From: Brachynemurus nebulosus | Taxonomy: Eukaryota; Arthropoda; Insecta; Neuroptera; Myrmeleontidae | Direction: 5' to 3' | NCBI GenBank assembly: GCA_035578155.1 | Contig: JAPWDM010000015.1 | Location: forward strand, 7,007,209-7,071,208 | DNA: 64,000 nt | In this document: one piece after another, positions 46,474 through 59,527 of the stretch | Numbering within the stretch: the stretch's first letter is position 1 | Layout of the letters: each line of letters opens with the position of its first letter | Program-made: the position numbers and the translations under genes | Notes under the pieces: generated by a model | Database searches by the model: none | The model's input: the letters and a program-made list of their open reading frames with translations, nothing else | Told to the model about the DNA's origin: nothing

Positions 46474-47619
46474 TTAATATCTTCTATAGGGTCGTAAGTA
46501 TAACCCTAAACCCGAAATTTTTTCATCACCATCGTTGGCGACTGTATTCTTGTCATCATCAGCTTCTCCTTCGCTCGCAGTATCTTCGTTGTCGCTAGCA
46601 GATGTTTTTTCATCGCTGTCTTCGTCATCATTTGATATATACTTTAGCACTGGTTCAATAATATCATGCTTTTCCAATTCCCTGGTTATTGAGATAATCC
46701 GCTTTCCAATGTCACTTTCCTTTAAATTATTAAAATGGCTTCGTTTTTTCTCGTTTTCGATATAATCCGCAAAGCTGGGATTTATAATATGACTCCTTTT
46801 CATTAAATTACATATAGTATTAACCATTTCTTCTCCAATTTGCGTCTGAGTCGCTAAACTTCTTAGTTCATCAACTAAATGGTTCGGGTCATCAAAATAT
46901 TCTTCTTCATCAACAGGTTTCGAATGGCCATTATGAAGGTTAGTATTTTCATCATCATATTTGAAACGTTTAGCTTCTCCATTTATTGAATTAGATGTTG
47001 AAGGTCGGTCCTTTTCTTCCGAATTTTTATCTTCTTGTTCTTCATCCTTTGCGCATGCGTTCTGAAACTCTTTGACCATTAATATGTCTAGAGCAGTTTG
47101 TAAGAGACCAGCTATCTTTGGAGTAAAACTTGTTTCTTTGTAGTTATCAGGCGATGGTAAATGCTTTTGTTCATCAGATCGATTATCTTCGACATTTACC
47201 GATTGTAGAATATTATGCGAGTTTTTTAAAGCGTGGAATTTACTTCTGATTGCTTCTGCTGCAGCCATCATACTTTCATCAAAAGTATTCAAGTTTCTTT
47301 TAGATAGATCTGTATCATTTTCGTGTTGATTTTGAAATACTGGTGCTTTATCTTCCTTTTCTTCATTTCTTGCTTCAAAACTATATTCGATTTCATTATC
47401 ATCATTTTCATCATTAGATTTTGACGATTCACTTTGTCTCCTGTTCTCCGCGCTGTTCACTTGTGTCCCATTATTTACCGTGGTATATTCAAACTGATTA
47501 TTTGCGATCTGGTCATTATTGTTTGTTTGATGTTCCTGAGCATGCACTCTTCTTTTCATATGACGTAAAAGAGAACTTCTCCGCGAAAATGTCTTGTCAC
47601 AACGTATACAATTAAACAT
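46474..47619 (-). CDS. C2H2 zinc-finger protein, left copy (381 aa)
   Basis: Starts at the ATG at 47619. Residues 4-26 form one C2H2 finger (C-X2-C-X12-H-X5-H: CIRCDKTFSRRSSLLRHM...H). The rest is acidic, Asn/Ser/Glu-rich and probably disordered, apart from helical segments (LLQTALDILMVKEFQNACAK; IGKRIISITRELEKHDI) and a conserved-looking end GLGLYLRPYRRY. It differs from the right copy by about ten extra residues (DQIANNQFEY) and a few substitutions. A single finger suggests a regulatory or assembly role rather than specific DNA recognition. The function is not known. The promoter is the mirror of the one at 48659-48691. Confidence 0.75.
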   Translation of the reverse strand: MFNCIRCDKTFSRRSSLLRHMKRRVHAQEHQTNNNDQIANNQFEYTTVNNGTQVNSAENRRQSESSKSNDENDDNEIEYSFEARNEEKEDKAPVFQNQHENDTDLSKRNLNTFDESMMAAAEAIRSKFHALKNSHNILQSVNVEDNRSDEQKHLPSPDNYKETSFTPKIAGLLQTALDILMVKEFQNACAKDEEQEDKNSEEKDRPSTSNSINGEAKRFKYDDENTNLHNGHSKPVDEEEYFDDPNHLVDELRSLATQTQIGEEMVNTICNLMKRSHIINPSFADYIENEKKRSHFNNLKESDIGKRIISITRELEKHDIIEPVLKYISNDDEDSDEKTSASDNEDTASEGEADDDKNTVANDGDEKISGLGLYLRPYRRY

Positions 47620-47721
47620 TTTGATAGATGTGAATAGTTCGATTTATAACATAACACTGATTAGTTTTTATATCGACATGATCTTATATAGTACAACCAG
47701 AGCAGAATTGACGTAAAGTAA

Positions 47722-48627
47722 CGCCAACAGTAAAGCAGCACAGAAACTGGTGCATTTTAGAATTTGTTTTTGGTGTAATTTGATGTCTTTATGGCGTATT
47801 TTTGATTTAACTTGGAATCATTTGGTGTAATTTTGGTGTAAATTAGGTGTTATTTGGTGTAATTTTGGTGTAATTTGGTGCATTTTTGGTGTAATTTTGG
47901 TGTAAATTTGGTGTAATTTGGTGTATTTTTGGTGTAATTTTGGTGTTATTTGGGGTATTTTTGGTGTAATTTTGATGTTATTTGGTGTATTTTTGGTGTT
48001 ATTTGGTGTAATTTTGGTGTAATTCGGTGTATTTTTGGTGTAAATTTGGTGTATTTTTGGTGTAATTTTGGTGTTATTTGGGGTATTTTTGGTGTAATTT
48101 TGATGTTATTTGGTGTATTTTTGGTCTTATTTGGTGTAATCTTGGTGTAATTCGGTGTATTTTTTGTGTAAATTTGGTGTATTTTTTGGTGTCATTTTGG
48201 TGCAGTTTGGTGCAGTTTGGTGTCATTTTGGTGCATTTTGGTGTCATTTGGTGCAGTTTGGTATCATTTTGGTGTTATTTTGGTGCATTTTGGTGTCATT
48301 TGATGCAGTTTGGTATCATTTTGGTGTCATTTGGTGCAGTTTGGTGTCATTTGGTGTAGTTTGGTTTCATTTTGGTGTCATTTTGGTGCATTTTGGTGTC
48401 ATTTGGCGCACCTTTGGTGCATTTTGGTGTCATTTAGTGCAGTTTGGTGTCATTTTGGTGCAGTTTGGTGTCATTTGGTGTCATTTTGGTGCATTTTGGT
48501 GTCATTTGGTGCACCTTTGGTGCATTTGGTGTCATTTTGGTGCAGTTTGGTGTCATTTTGGTGCATTTTGGTGTCATTTGGTGCAGTTTGGTGTCATTTG
48601 GTGCACCTTTGGTGCATTTTGGTGTCA
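47722..48627. repeat. Central GGTGT-rich minisatellite of the palindrome
   Basis: About 0.85 kb of degenerate units of 11-16 bp built on TTTTGGTGT. The first half is of the type TTTGGTGTAATTTTGGTG and is almost free of C on the plus strand. The second half is of the type TTTGGTGCAGTTTGGTGTCA. A higher-order 128-bp period is visible (GGGGTATTTTTGGTGTAATT at 47952 and 48080). It gives long but meaningless frames (CTKMTPN-type and FGVIWC-type repeats). It is the unpaired centre separating the two arms. Confidence 0.9.
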
Positions 48628-48658
48628 TTACTTTACGTCAATTCTGCTCTGGTTGTAC

Positions 48659-48693
48659 TATATAAGATCATGTCGATATAAAAACTAATCAGT
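48659..48693 (+). promoter_or_regulatory. TATA box and initiator of the zinc-finger gene (right arm)
   Basis: TATATAA at 48659-48665 and an insect-type initiator ATCAGTG with its A at 48691, 32 bp from the first T of the TATA box. The ATG follows 39 bp later. The same signals exist mirrored in the left arm (about 47659-47691). The small gene at 61367 has the identical TATA-to-initiator spacing. Confidence 0.65.
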
Positions 48694-48729
48694 GTTATGT
48701 TATAAATCGAACTATTCACATCTATCAAA

Positions 48730-49845
48730 ATGGTTAATTGTATACGTTGTGACAAGACATTTTCGCGGAGAAGTTCTCTTTTACGTCATATGAAAAGAAG
48801 AGTGCATGCTCAGGAACATCAAACAAACAATAATACCACGGTAAATAATGGGACACAAGTGAACAGCGCGGAGAACAGGAGACAAAGTGAATCGTCAAAA
48901 TCTAATGATGAAAATGATGATAATGAAACCGAATATAGTTTTGAAGCAAGAAATGAAGAAAAGGAAGATAAAGCACCAGTATTTCAAAATCAACACGAAA
49001 ATGATACAGATCTATCTAAAAGAAACTTGAATACTTTTGATGAAAGTATGATGGCTGCAGCAGAAGCAATCAGAAGTAAATTCCACGCTTTAAAAAACTC
49101 GCATAATATTCTACAATCGGTAAATGTCGAAGATAATCGATCTGATGAACAAAAGCATTTACCATCGCCTGATAACTACAAAGAAACAAGTTTTACTCCA
49201 AAGATAGCTGGTCTCTTACAAACTGCTCTAGACATATTAATGGTCAAAGAGCTTCAGAACGCATGCGCAAAGGATGAAGAACAAGAAGATAAAAATTCGG
49301 AAGAAAAGGACCGACCTTCAACATCTAATTCAATAAATGGAGAAGCTAAACGTTTCAAATATGATGATGAAAATACTAACCTTCATAATGGCCATTCGAA
49401 ACCTGTTGATGAAGAAGAATATTTTGATGACCCGAACCATTTAGTTGATGAACTAAGAAGTTTAGCGACTCAGACGCAAATTGGAGAAGAAATGGTTAAT
49501 ACTATATGTAATTTAATGAAAAGGAGTCATATTATAAATCCCAGCTTTGCGGATTATATCGAAAACGAGAAAAAACGAAGCCATTTTAATAATTTAAAGG
49601 AAAGTGACATTGGAAAGCGGATTATCTCAATAACCAGGGAATTGGAAAAGCATGATATTATTGAACCAGTGCTAAAGTATATATCAAATGATGACGAAGA
49701 CAGCGATGAAAAAACATCTGCTAGCGACAACGAAGATACTGCGAGCGAAGGAGAAGCTGATGATGACAAGAATACAGTCGCCAACGATGGTGATGAAAAA
49801 ATTTCGGGTTTAGGGTTATACTTACGACCCTATAGAAGATATTAA
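48730..49845 (+). CDS. C2H2 zinc-finger protein, right copy (371 aa)
   Basis: Near-identical to the left copy: the second residue is Val instead of Phe, a ten-residue segment after HQTNNN is missing, and there are a few substitutions (NETEYSF for NEIEYSF, KELQ for KEFQ). The same single C2H2 finger lies at the N-terminus, with an acidic low-complexity middle and the GLGLYLRPYRRY end. Both copies remain open over more than 1.1 kb, which suggests recent duplication, gene conversion or selection. The product probably acts in the nucleus. No homologue of known role is recognised. Confidence 0.75.
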   Translation: MVNCIRCDKTFSRRSSLLRHMKRRVHAQEHQTNNNTTVNNGTQVNSAENRRQSESSKSNDENDDNETEYSFEARNEEKEDKAPVFQNQHENDTDLSKRNLNTFDESMMAAAEAIRSKFHALKNSHNILQSVNVEDNRSDEQKHLPSPDNYKETSFTPKIAGLLQTALDILMVKELQNACAKDEEQEDKNSEEKDRPSTSNSINGEAKRFKYDDENTNLHNGHSKPVDEEEYFDDPNHLVDELRSLATQTQIGEEMVNTICNLMKRSHIINPSFADYIENEKKRSHFNNLKESDIGKRIISITRELEKHDIIEPVLKYISNDDEDSDEKTSASDNEDTASEGEADDDKNTVANDGDEKISGLGLYLRPYRRY

Positions 49846-49849
49846 AAAT

Positions 49850-50416
49850 AAGCTATCAACATTTAATAAGTTGTTAAAAAAATCTTTGTAACTTTTCCAA
49901 TAGCTGTATGTTAATTATTTTAAAATTATGTGAGTGTTGTTATTTCTTACATACCACACTCCTTAAGCAATTTTAGTAATTCGTTAAAAAAGATCACCGA
50001 AATGATTGTTCTTACAACGAAAAAAAATGTAATGTGTATTTTCTAAGCTATTAAAATAGGTAATGTTTTTGCTTGCTCCTGAATATAGGCAATTAAATCG
50101 CATTGTCCTATTAACATTCTGGTGCGATAGAACATATGTGTAAACTATGTAATTCTTGCTAATAAGTATTTACCCATGTTATTAATGATTTGTTAATTTG
50201 AAGTATAGTTTGAACAGTAATGATGTAAAACTGCTGAGCAGGAAAGGGTTAATTAATTGAATGCAGCTTAACTCCGGAAAAAAAAATAAAATTTCGTAAT
50301 CCAAAATTAAAGTTTTCATCCGCTCTTTAAAAATTATGAGAGTTATTTACTGTCCACCCTATATATACGCATTTATTCTTATGGTATAAAATTACATTTT
50401 CAATTCGTTTGCTTAG

Positions 50417-50484
<68 letters not shown>

Positions 50485-51670
50485 ATTTTTATTATTTACA
50501 TATAGTAACAGATAATTTTTAGGTGTTTTTATAAAATTAGACTGCAAATAGTTTAAAAGCAGACATGGGTAATACACAATCCAAATTACAATTTTCATCA
50601 TATGGATATATATGGGTATTGTTTAAATTGTCTAAAACTATCGATTTTTTTATTAAAAAATGTTTTAAACTGTATAAATGCTTTTAGTTAGGAGTAGAAA
50701 GGTTAGCACAACATTAATTTTTTAATCCTAAAAAGCGTATCTTAACATAACTATCTAGGAAACCAGAATTTTCCTATCAATTTTGAGTGCTCAGTTTATA
50801 AAAAAATATGCTAGTTTTATTACACAGAAAGAAATCGTTTTAATTTCTAGTACATTATCGGTGGCTAAACATTTTACGTTAAATGAATAGGTTCTTATTC
50901 GAAATAAATTTTTAGTATCAATAATACGATTCTTGAAAATAAATTTTCTAATATTGATAGAATTTCCTAGTTTTTTACAATCAAATTTTCATTTTGGTAT
51001 AAATTTCGTTTATAAAAATTTAAACAAGTAGGTACACTTGCTACATTTGAGATGTACTTCACATACATATACGATACGGTAACGTGTGGAATGCACTTCG
51101 TCAGCAGTTTGCTATATGTGATTATAACTTTGTATCGTTAAAAAATACACATAAATAATATTACATATACTTACATAGTTAAGAAATTATTTTTTATAAA
51201 ATATAAATTAATACGCTATAGCGTGAACCTTTCTATAGCGTGTACCTTTAATTTCAAAATTAATTTTTTATAACATTGATAATAGTTTTAAAACTTATTA
51301 CTTTTGCTAGCAAAAAATCTGTATATGAATAAAAACTAACTTTATTTCTATAAATAGTCGTTTATTTAAGTTACATAAGGTTCATAGTAGCAAATATACA
51401 TACACAATTATGTGAATTTTATATCGAATTATAATATTCGAGTAATGTTTGTACTTAAAATAAAGCAAATTATAACATAATTTTTATTTTTACATATTAG
51501 ACTGAAATTTTCGTTCGTAGTATTAGTAGCAATATATCTGTTAATGACGTCAGTAAAACATACATACACACGACTTACTTAAGCAAGCTCACACCTATAA
51601 AATTCAGTTTTATTTTAAATAAAACATTAGTTGCTGAATTCTAAGCTGAACAGTTTGACTCTAGACTTCG
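49850..51670. other. Non-coding part of right arm
   Basis: Mirror of 44640-46470. (TA)n is shorter here (50417-50481), and TGACGTCA lies at 51545-51552. Confidence 0.7.
51545..51629 (+). promoter_or_regulatory. Candidate promoter of the 168-aa gene (right arm)
   Basis: The palindromic CRE-like TGACGTCA is at 51545-51552, and TATAAAA at 51596-51602. CATTAGTTG lies about 30 bp further as a possible initiator. The ATG is at 51675. A second TGACGTCA lies beyond the gene near 52345, within a repeated CATATTAGAC-GAAAT-TAATGACGTCAG context. The whole arrangement is mirrored in the left arm. Confidence 0.5.
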
Positions 51671-51674
51671 TACA

Positions 51675-52181
51675 ATGAAGACCGACGCAGCAATTGTTGA
51701 CTTCCAAGGATTTCCAAATTCAACAAATGGGAAATTCTACATAAAGGAATTGGCTGTGTTGAAATTCGATTCTTCCGAAGAAAATTGTGGTGAAGATTAT
51801 ATACTACAGCACTATGTATTCAAATCACCAATACCGTTTTGTGGATTAAGTGAAAAAGATCAACACACAGCTCGCTGGTTGCGGAAAAAACATCATGGGT
51901 TCTCCTGGATGGATGGACATATTGAATACGAGGAACTACAGTACATTTTAATAAACAATCTATACGGAACTCGAATCATTTATACGAAAGGAGAAGAAAA
52001 AGTGCGCTATTTGAAACGACTACTACCATCAGCGCCCATAATGAACTTTGAAGAAATAACAATTTGCCCCAAGTTGAGAATCATAACATCAACATACACT
52101 AGCCCTCGATGCGGCCATCATTCCGGAGCATGGAACATGCGCCATGGAAAATGTCATATCCATATACAAATATTATTGTAA
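51675..52181 (+). CDS. 168-aa protein of unknown function, right copy
   Basis: Differs from the left copy by a single residue that I can see (DQHTAR against DQRTAR). It has the same start context (GTACAATGAAG), blocks and frameshifted C-terminus: both arms end HHSGAWNMRHGKCHI in this frame, while another frame gives the expected CAMENVISIYKYY. The shared defect means the frameshift arose before the arms were made, or was spread between them. If this protein were an exonuclease-like enzyme, loss of the conserved Cys-Ala end might matter; this is unproven. Confidence 0.65.
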   Translation: MKTDAAIVDFQGFPNSTNGKFYIKELAVLKFDSSEENCGEDYILQHYVFKSPIPFCGLSEKDQHTARWLRKKHHGFSWMDGHIEYEELQYILINNLYGTRIIYTKGEEKVRYLKRLLPSAPIMNFEEITICPKLRIITSTYTSPRCGHHSGAWNMRHGKCHIHIQILL

Positions 52182-52739
52182 TAACATTTAAATATTTTAT
52201 TGTAAAAAATATTTCTTTTAAATAAATTTATTAAAACAAAAAATGTGTTTTTATTTAGAGAAAACCTGTATAAACCCGTTTTCAGATAAAATATGAAATC
52301 ATACGATAAAAGTCATTTTTCGCATATTAGACAGAAATCTTCTAATGACGTCAGCTAACAGTTTAAACCTGTTTTTAGATAAAAATATGATAAAATTTTG
52401 AATCTAGGTACAGAATTCGCGGTGGTTCCGACTAGCAACGCCATCTTTTAACTATCAAAAAGGATTTTCAGCACCATCTATTAACAATTTTTCAAACTTA
52501 CATACAGGAATCCAGACTAGCAACGCTATCAAAGGTAGCTGCGCCATCTAGCAGTGAATCTACAAAGCTCGAAGGTGGCTGCGCCATCTATTAGGGAAAT
52601 TCTTAGGTTAGAAAAATTTTGTTAGGTTACACCAAATTTCCTTAGGTTCTCTTAGGTTGGATCAAGTTCCACTAGGCCAGAAAAAAATTTTGCTCCACCC
52701 ACCGCCGGAGGCTTCTAGAACCGCCTCGGTAGTTTTACC

Positions 52740-52773
52740 ACCTGCCGAGGTCACTCAAAAAGTCGGCAGGTGG
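52740..52773. repeat. Subterminal hairpin of right arm
   Basis: CACCTGCCGA and TCGGCAGGTG around a 14-base loop, the mirror of 43535-43568. Confidence 0.75.
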
Positions 52774-52818
52774 GAAGGTGGTTCCAGAACCGCTATATTC
52801 CTACTACTACATGCATTC

Positions 52819-53724
52819 AATCGACGCACCCAGTCGAAACGTTGAAATATACTAACGTCACCTCGTATTATTTGCAAGGCTTGCTCTATTAAATTTTGAA
52901 AATCTTCAACATCACAATCTTCAACAAATTAAATGCATATCGGCTAATTCACGAATAGAATAATTGGCCATTTCCCTTTCCAACCACAATTTAAAATCAC
53001 AACTAACACGTTATAAAATAGTTTTATAAAGAGTTAATAGTCCACACTAAACACTAGATTTAACTAATTACTTAGTATAAGCGGGAAAATTGAAATATGC
53101 TATGTCAAGGGATATTTTTTTCTTTTTTGTTTAAAAAATATACCATATCATACAAATATCAATATTAAAAAATGTGTAAGATATTAATAAATTTGAGTTT
53201 TTGAAAACAAAAATATGCTTGCGCCCTTTAACTTTTCATAAATAAAAATTTCCACCTACTCTGGTTCATTTTTACCGGGTAAGAAAAATATCGTATGACT
53301 TAGTATATTGCAATTTAGCCGTCTAAGCACTAAACAAAACTGTAAAATCGGTTACCAATAAAAATACTAAAAAACACAAAAAGTTAAAACACAAATATCA
53401 AGAATAATTTAAAACTTCAACCACTTCAAATTTGTACAAAGAAAAAAAAAATCAACAATTAAAAAAACACTTGTTTAGTCACACATGAGTGCATACATAT
53501 TTGATTATAACCTTTCGCTATTTTCGTCAGTTGATCGTAGTTAAGACTGGTTATGAAATGATACATACCATACATACGTAATACACGTAATACACCATCA
53601 CATAAATTTGAAGGTCAACCTACCCCAAACATACCAAACACAGAAGAGATGACTGTATCGTAGCATCGTCGGGTCAACAGCTCTCACACGTCATCAGACA
53701 ACAGAAAAACTAGTGTACACTACA
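52819..53724. other. Insertion beside the palindrome with a dispersed repeat
   Basis: About 900 bp present only on the right side. The minus strand near 52830-52965 reads MANYSIRELADMHL, a start similar to HTH proteins of insect repeats, but is broken by stops. About 53110-53345 is the inverted relative of 32970-33160. No other gene is seen. Confidence 0.5.
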
Positions 53725-53869
53725 CAGTAGCTCCAAAACAGTGGTCTCGAATTTTGAAAATTAATTTTTTCGAAAACTAAGCACCTTATAAAAAAATGGT
53801 ATTAAGATTTTTTGTTCAACTTTTTGTGGCCTATCATCAGTTTCAATTTGGGGGCGTCATTATGGTTCA

Positions 53870-53871
<2 letters not shown>
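53725..53871. repeat. Outer flank related in inverse to 43345-43480
   Basis: Shares TGGTATTAAG and TTTTTTGTTCA words, and a GGTTCACCTATATA border into (TA)n, with the reverse complement of the left flank. Confidence 0.6.

Positions 53872-53946
<75 letters not shown>
53872..53946. repeat. (TA)n microsatellite, Tc1 target
   Basis: Pure TA, interrupted by the Tc1 element whose other side is again (TA)n at 55517. Confidence 0.95.

Positions 53947-56735
<2,789 letters not shown>

Positions 56736-56797
<62 letters not shown>
56736..56797. repeat. (TA)n microsatellite
   Basis: TA repeats joining the LINE tail to a Ty3-type pol relic. Confidence 0.95.
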
Positions 56798-56800
<3 letters not shown>

Positions 56801-57970
56801 GAATTACACGGAAATCGACAATGCTTTAAACGTCGGAGAGGACGTAACGAGGGAACAAAAGATACTTCTACATAATATTATCACGGATGACAGGGAATGT
56901 TTCGCACAAAATTTAAAGGAAATTGGGACTGCGAAAAAACACCAACTAAAAATCGAACTAAAATCCAGTGAGATTGCAAACTATAGACCATACAGAGTGT
57001 CATTTAAACAGAAGGAAGTCATTCAATAGAAGATCAAGGAAATGTTAGAAGCAGAAATAATAGAAGAGTTGATATCTGAATATAGCAGTTTTATAGTATT
57101 AGTTTTTATTAACACTAATTGAAGATATGCTGAATCAACTTGCTAGGCTTGAGTATTTTACGGTGCTAGATCTGGCAAGTGGCTGTTTTCAGATACCGGT
57201 TGAGGAATCATCCAGAAAGTATACAGCATTTTGCACATCAGAGGGGAACTGGCAATTTAGGAAAATAGGGTTCGGGTTAGTAAATGGACCCGCCATGTTT
57301 CAAGAAATGATGACAAAAATCGCTAGGAAAATGTCTGGAAAAATTTTGGTATACATGGACGACGTACTTATTCCAAGTACCACCACTGAAGAAGGCATCG
57401 AAAGGTTCGCGGAATTTCTAAAATTCTTAAAGGACGAAGGATTAACTTTAAACTTAAAGAAATGCTTTTTCTTCAAAACAACAGTAGACTATCTGGGTTT
57501 TGAAGTCAATAAGGAGGGTGTAAAACGGAGTTTAAGGAAAGTATAGATGGTTTTGAAGTTTTCAACACCCGAAAATGTATAACAAATCAGAAGATTTCTA
57601 GATCTGACCGGATTCTTTCGTAAGTTTGTATTGAACTACATCATTTTGGCTAGACCCTTAAGTGATCTTTTAAAGAAAGATACTGAGTTTAAATGGCCTA
57701 AAACAGCCGAAATTTTTGTTGTCTAGACTAAAGAGCAGAATCCTTTAACAGATTGTTAAGCTTACTGGTAGACCTGTATCACGGTATGCATTTTCATAAT
57801 ATTACTGGGCTCCTAGGTCGAAATAAGGTGAGACAGATTATACTATTCGTAGAAAAAATATCGTACTTGTGATCCTACTGAATTTCACTATGTCATGCTA
57901 TTTGATGATGATGCTTAATTAACTTGATCTCACAAATTAGAATTTATCAAATTCCACTACTGATTTTGTA

Positions 57971-58273
57971 TTAGCAACTATGTATTCTACAAAATCTATA
58001 ATTTTCAATATGTGTATATTTAGAAATAAACGATTTATCATCAGTTTTACTATTTAAATGTTTAATTCTCTTATACCAATAAATTAAATATTGAACATAA
58101 TGAGATTTCACTACTATGGTTTTGTTTTGATTTGAGTGAAACTCGATTAATATTTCATTTCGTATTTTAGAATTCCAATATGTATCTAATAACCACTGAC
58201 AAAATATATCAAAAGTATTTATATAGTCTTTAAATAAGATGCAAGTATTTTTAACAGTATCAGTTGAAGACAT
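57971..58273 (-). CDS. Hypothetical 100-aa frame in the insertion
   Basis: An ATG at 58273 opens a 100-codon frame (MSSTDTVKNTCILF...RFCRIHSC), rich in Tyr, Lys and Ile and without a recognised domain. Its first codons overlap the left end of a MITE-like inverted repeat (58260-58535), where GACATGAGT is the complement of its start. It may be a small gene of the inserted element or chance in AT-rich DNA. Confidence 0.25.
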   Translation of the reverse strand: MSSTDTVKNTCILFKDYINTFDIFCQWLLDTYWNSKIRNEILIEFHSNQNKTIVVKSHYVQYLIYWYKRIKHLNSKTDDKSFISKYTHIENYRFCRIHSC

Positions 58274-58535
58274 GAGTGGATGAAGGTGTTATGTAGCATT
58301 TTTTCAAAAATTCATTTTTTGCCAAATTTTGAAATATTCTATGCTGAAGTATCATATATTCAAATTTGATTTCATTAAGTCCAATAATTTTGTAGAAATT
58401 CAATAATAAACATATGCTATTGCGTGGGAAGTATATGTATGTAAATAAAAACTTTCAAACGCTTCAACTGTAAAATTATAAAAAATGTTACATAACACGT
58501 TCATGTACTCATGTCTTCAGTTAATTATGATTTTG
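58260..58535. repeat. MITE-like inverted repeat inside the pol relic
   Basis: CAGTTGAAGACATGAGTGG...GTGTTATGTAGCATTTTTT at the left is mirrored at the right by AAAAATGTTACATAACACG...ACTCATGTCTTCAGTTA over about 42 bp with a few mismatches. Confidence 0.65.
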
Positions 58536-59527
58536 TGAATAAAATTTTATTTTTTCAGTATAATTCATTTCTCGAAAATAGTATTTTAAATTTTTTTAAG
58601 AAAATCTACATTAATATTTCCGTTAAATTCAGTGATATTAAATAAATTGATATTATTATTTGGCGATGAGAAAATTTGGCTATCATCAAAAATTTCGGGG
58701 GGAAGAACAGGAACGTTCTTTTACGAAACTAAAGGAAATTCTAACAAGCCGACCTTTATTGGTATTATTTGACGAAAATGAAAAAAACTAGAAGTTCATA
58801 CGAATGCCTGTCAGAAAGGAATTACAGAAATTCTAATTCAAGAAGGAAAACCAGTAGCGCATTGGAGTCGAAAGATCACTTATGTCGAAAAACGGTACCA
58901 CAGTTTTGACTTAGAAACATTGGCTGCAGTAGAGAGTATCGAAAAGTTCAGATATTATCTGCTTCATCGGGAATTTAAACTAATTACAGATTATACGTCA
59001 CTAAAAACAGCTCTATCTAAGAAAGATTTAATACCTCGAATAGGACGGTGGTGGCTAAGATTACATGAATATAATTTTCAAGCGGAATATCGACCAAATG
59101 CGCAAGTGCGTGACGTAGATGCGTTGATCAGAAGTCCGGTAGGGAATGCAACTGAATCTGAAACCACAACATTACATGTATATAATACGCAAATCACTGA
59201 AAAATATTGGTTGTTAAAATTACAGCGTCAAGACGCAAAAATCAAAGAGATATACGAAATTCTACTAAGAGAACCTGAAAATAACATTCAGCGGCAAATT
59301 CATCAAGAATATGTATTGAAAAACCAACGTGTTTATCGGAAAGCAGATAACAGTTTAAAATGGTTTGTACTGGAAGGGACACGATGGAAGGTGGTAAGGA
59401 ATCACGACGACGATGTAGGCCATTTTGTGGTTGATAAAATATTAGAGGCACTGAGTATGAAAAGGAATCGATAACTTTTCTATTGGATGTAATTCTGCCT
59501 CCTTTTTAACCCCCTTCCCTTTAAAGT

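Larger units (their letters stand above)
43490..47721. repeat. Left arm of the giant palindrome
   Basis: Inverted partner of 48628-52818. It ends at GACGTAAAGTAA next to the central minisatellite. Confidence 0.88.
43490..52818. mobile_element. ~9.3-kb palindromic element with duplicated gene pair
   Basis: Left arm about 43490-47721 and right arm 48628-52818 are reverse complements, differing only by scattered substitutions, one 30-bp indel in the zinc-finger gene and different (TA)n lengths. The centre (47722-48627) is a GGTGT-rich minisatellite. Each arm carries, reading outward, a C2H2 zinc-finger gene and a gene for a 168-aa protein. The outer 90 bp hold a hairpin (CACCTGCCGA/TCGGCAGGTG) and inverted GCGGTTCT/AGAACCGC words. 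No transposase, integrase or polymerase is encoded. I found no clear target duplication. It could be a mobile element with gene-bearing terminal repeats or a one-off inverted duplication. Confidence 0.8.
48628..52818. repeat. Right arm of the giant palindrome
   Basis: Inverted partner of 43490-47721. It starts at TTACTTTACGTC next to the minisatellite and ends at about CCTACTACTACATG. Confidence 0.88.
56798..59474 (+). pseudogene. Ty3/gypsy Pol relic, interrupted
   Basis: Plus-strand frames read KHQLKIELKSSEIANYRPYR and KIKEMLEAEIIEELISEYSS. A deletion then removes the first RT motifs. RT resumes at 57127 with FTVLDLASGCFQIPVEES, FGLVNGPAMFQEMM and YMDDVLIPS. After a stop come FLDLTGFFRKFVLNY and a linker to about 57740. 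The RNase H/connection region restarts near 58700 (SFTKLKEILTSRPLLVLFDE), then FKLITDYTSLKTALSKKD and GRWWLRLHEYNFQAEYRPNA, and an integrase zinc-finger start to 59474. About 0.94 kb of unrelated DNA (57745-58680) is inserted. Several stops. Confidence 0.8.

Noticed and set aside
47950..48688. Overlapping frames of 60-180 codons with repeated FGVIWC or CTKMTPN
   Set aside because: Products of the GGTGT minisatellite; all phases are open because the repeat lacks stops.
52830..52980. Functional gene starting MANYSIRELADMHL on the minus strand
   Set aside because: Broken by stops within a few dozen codons; at most a fragment of a repeat-encoded HTH protein.
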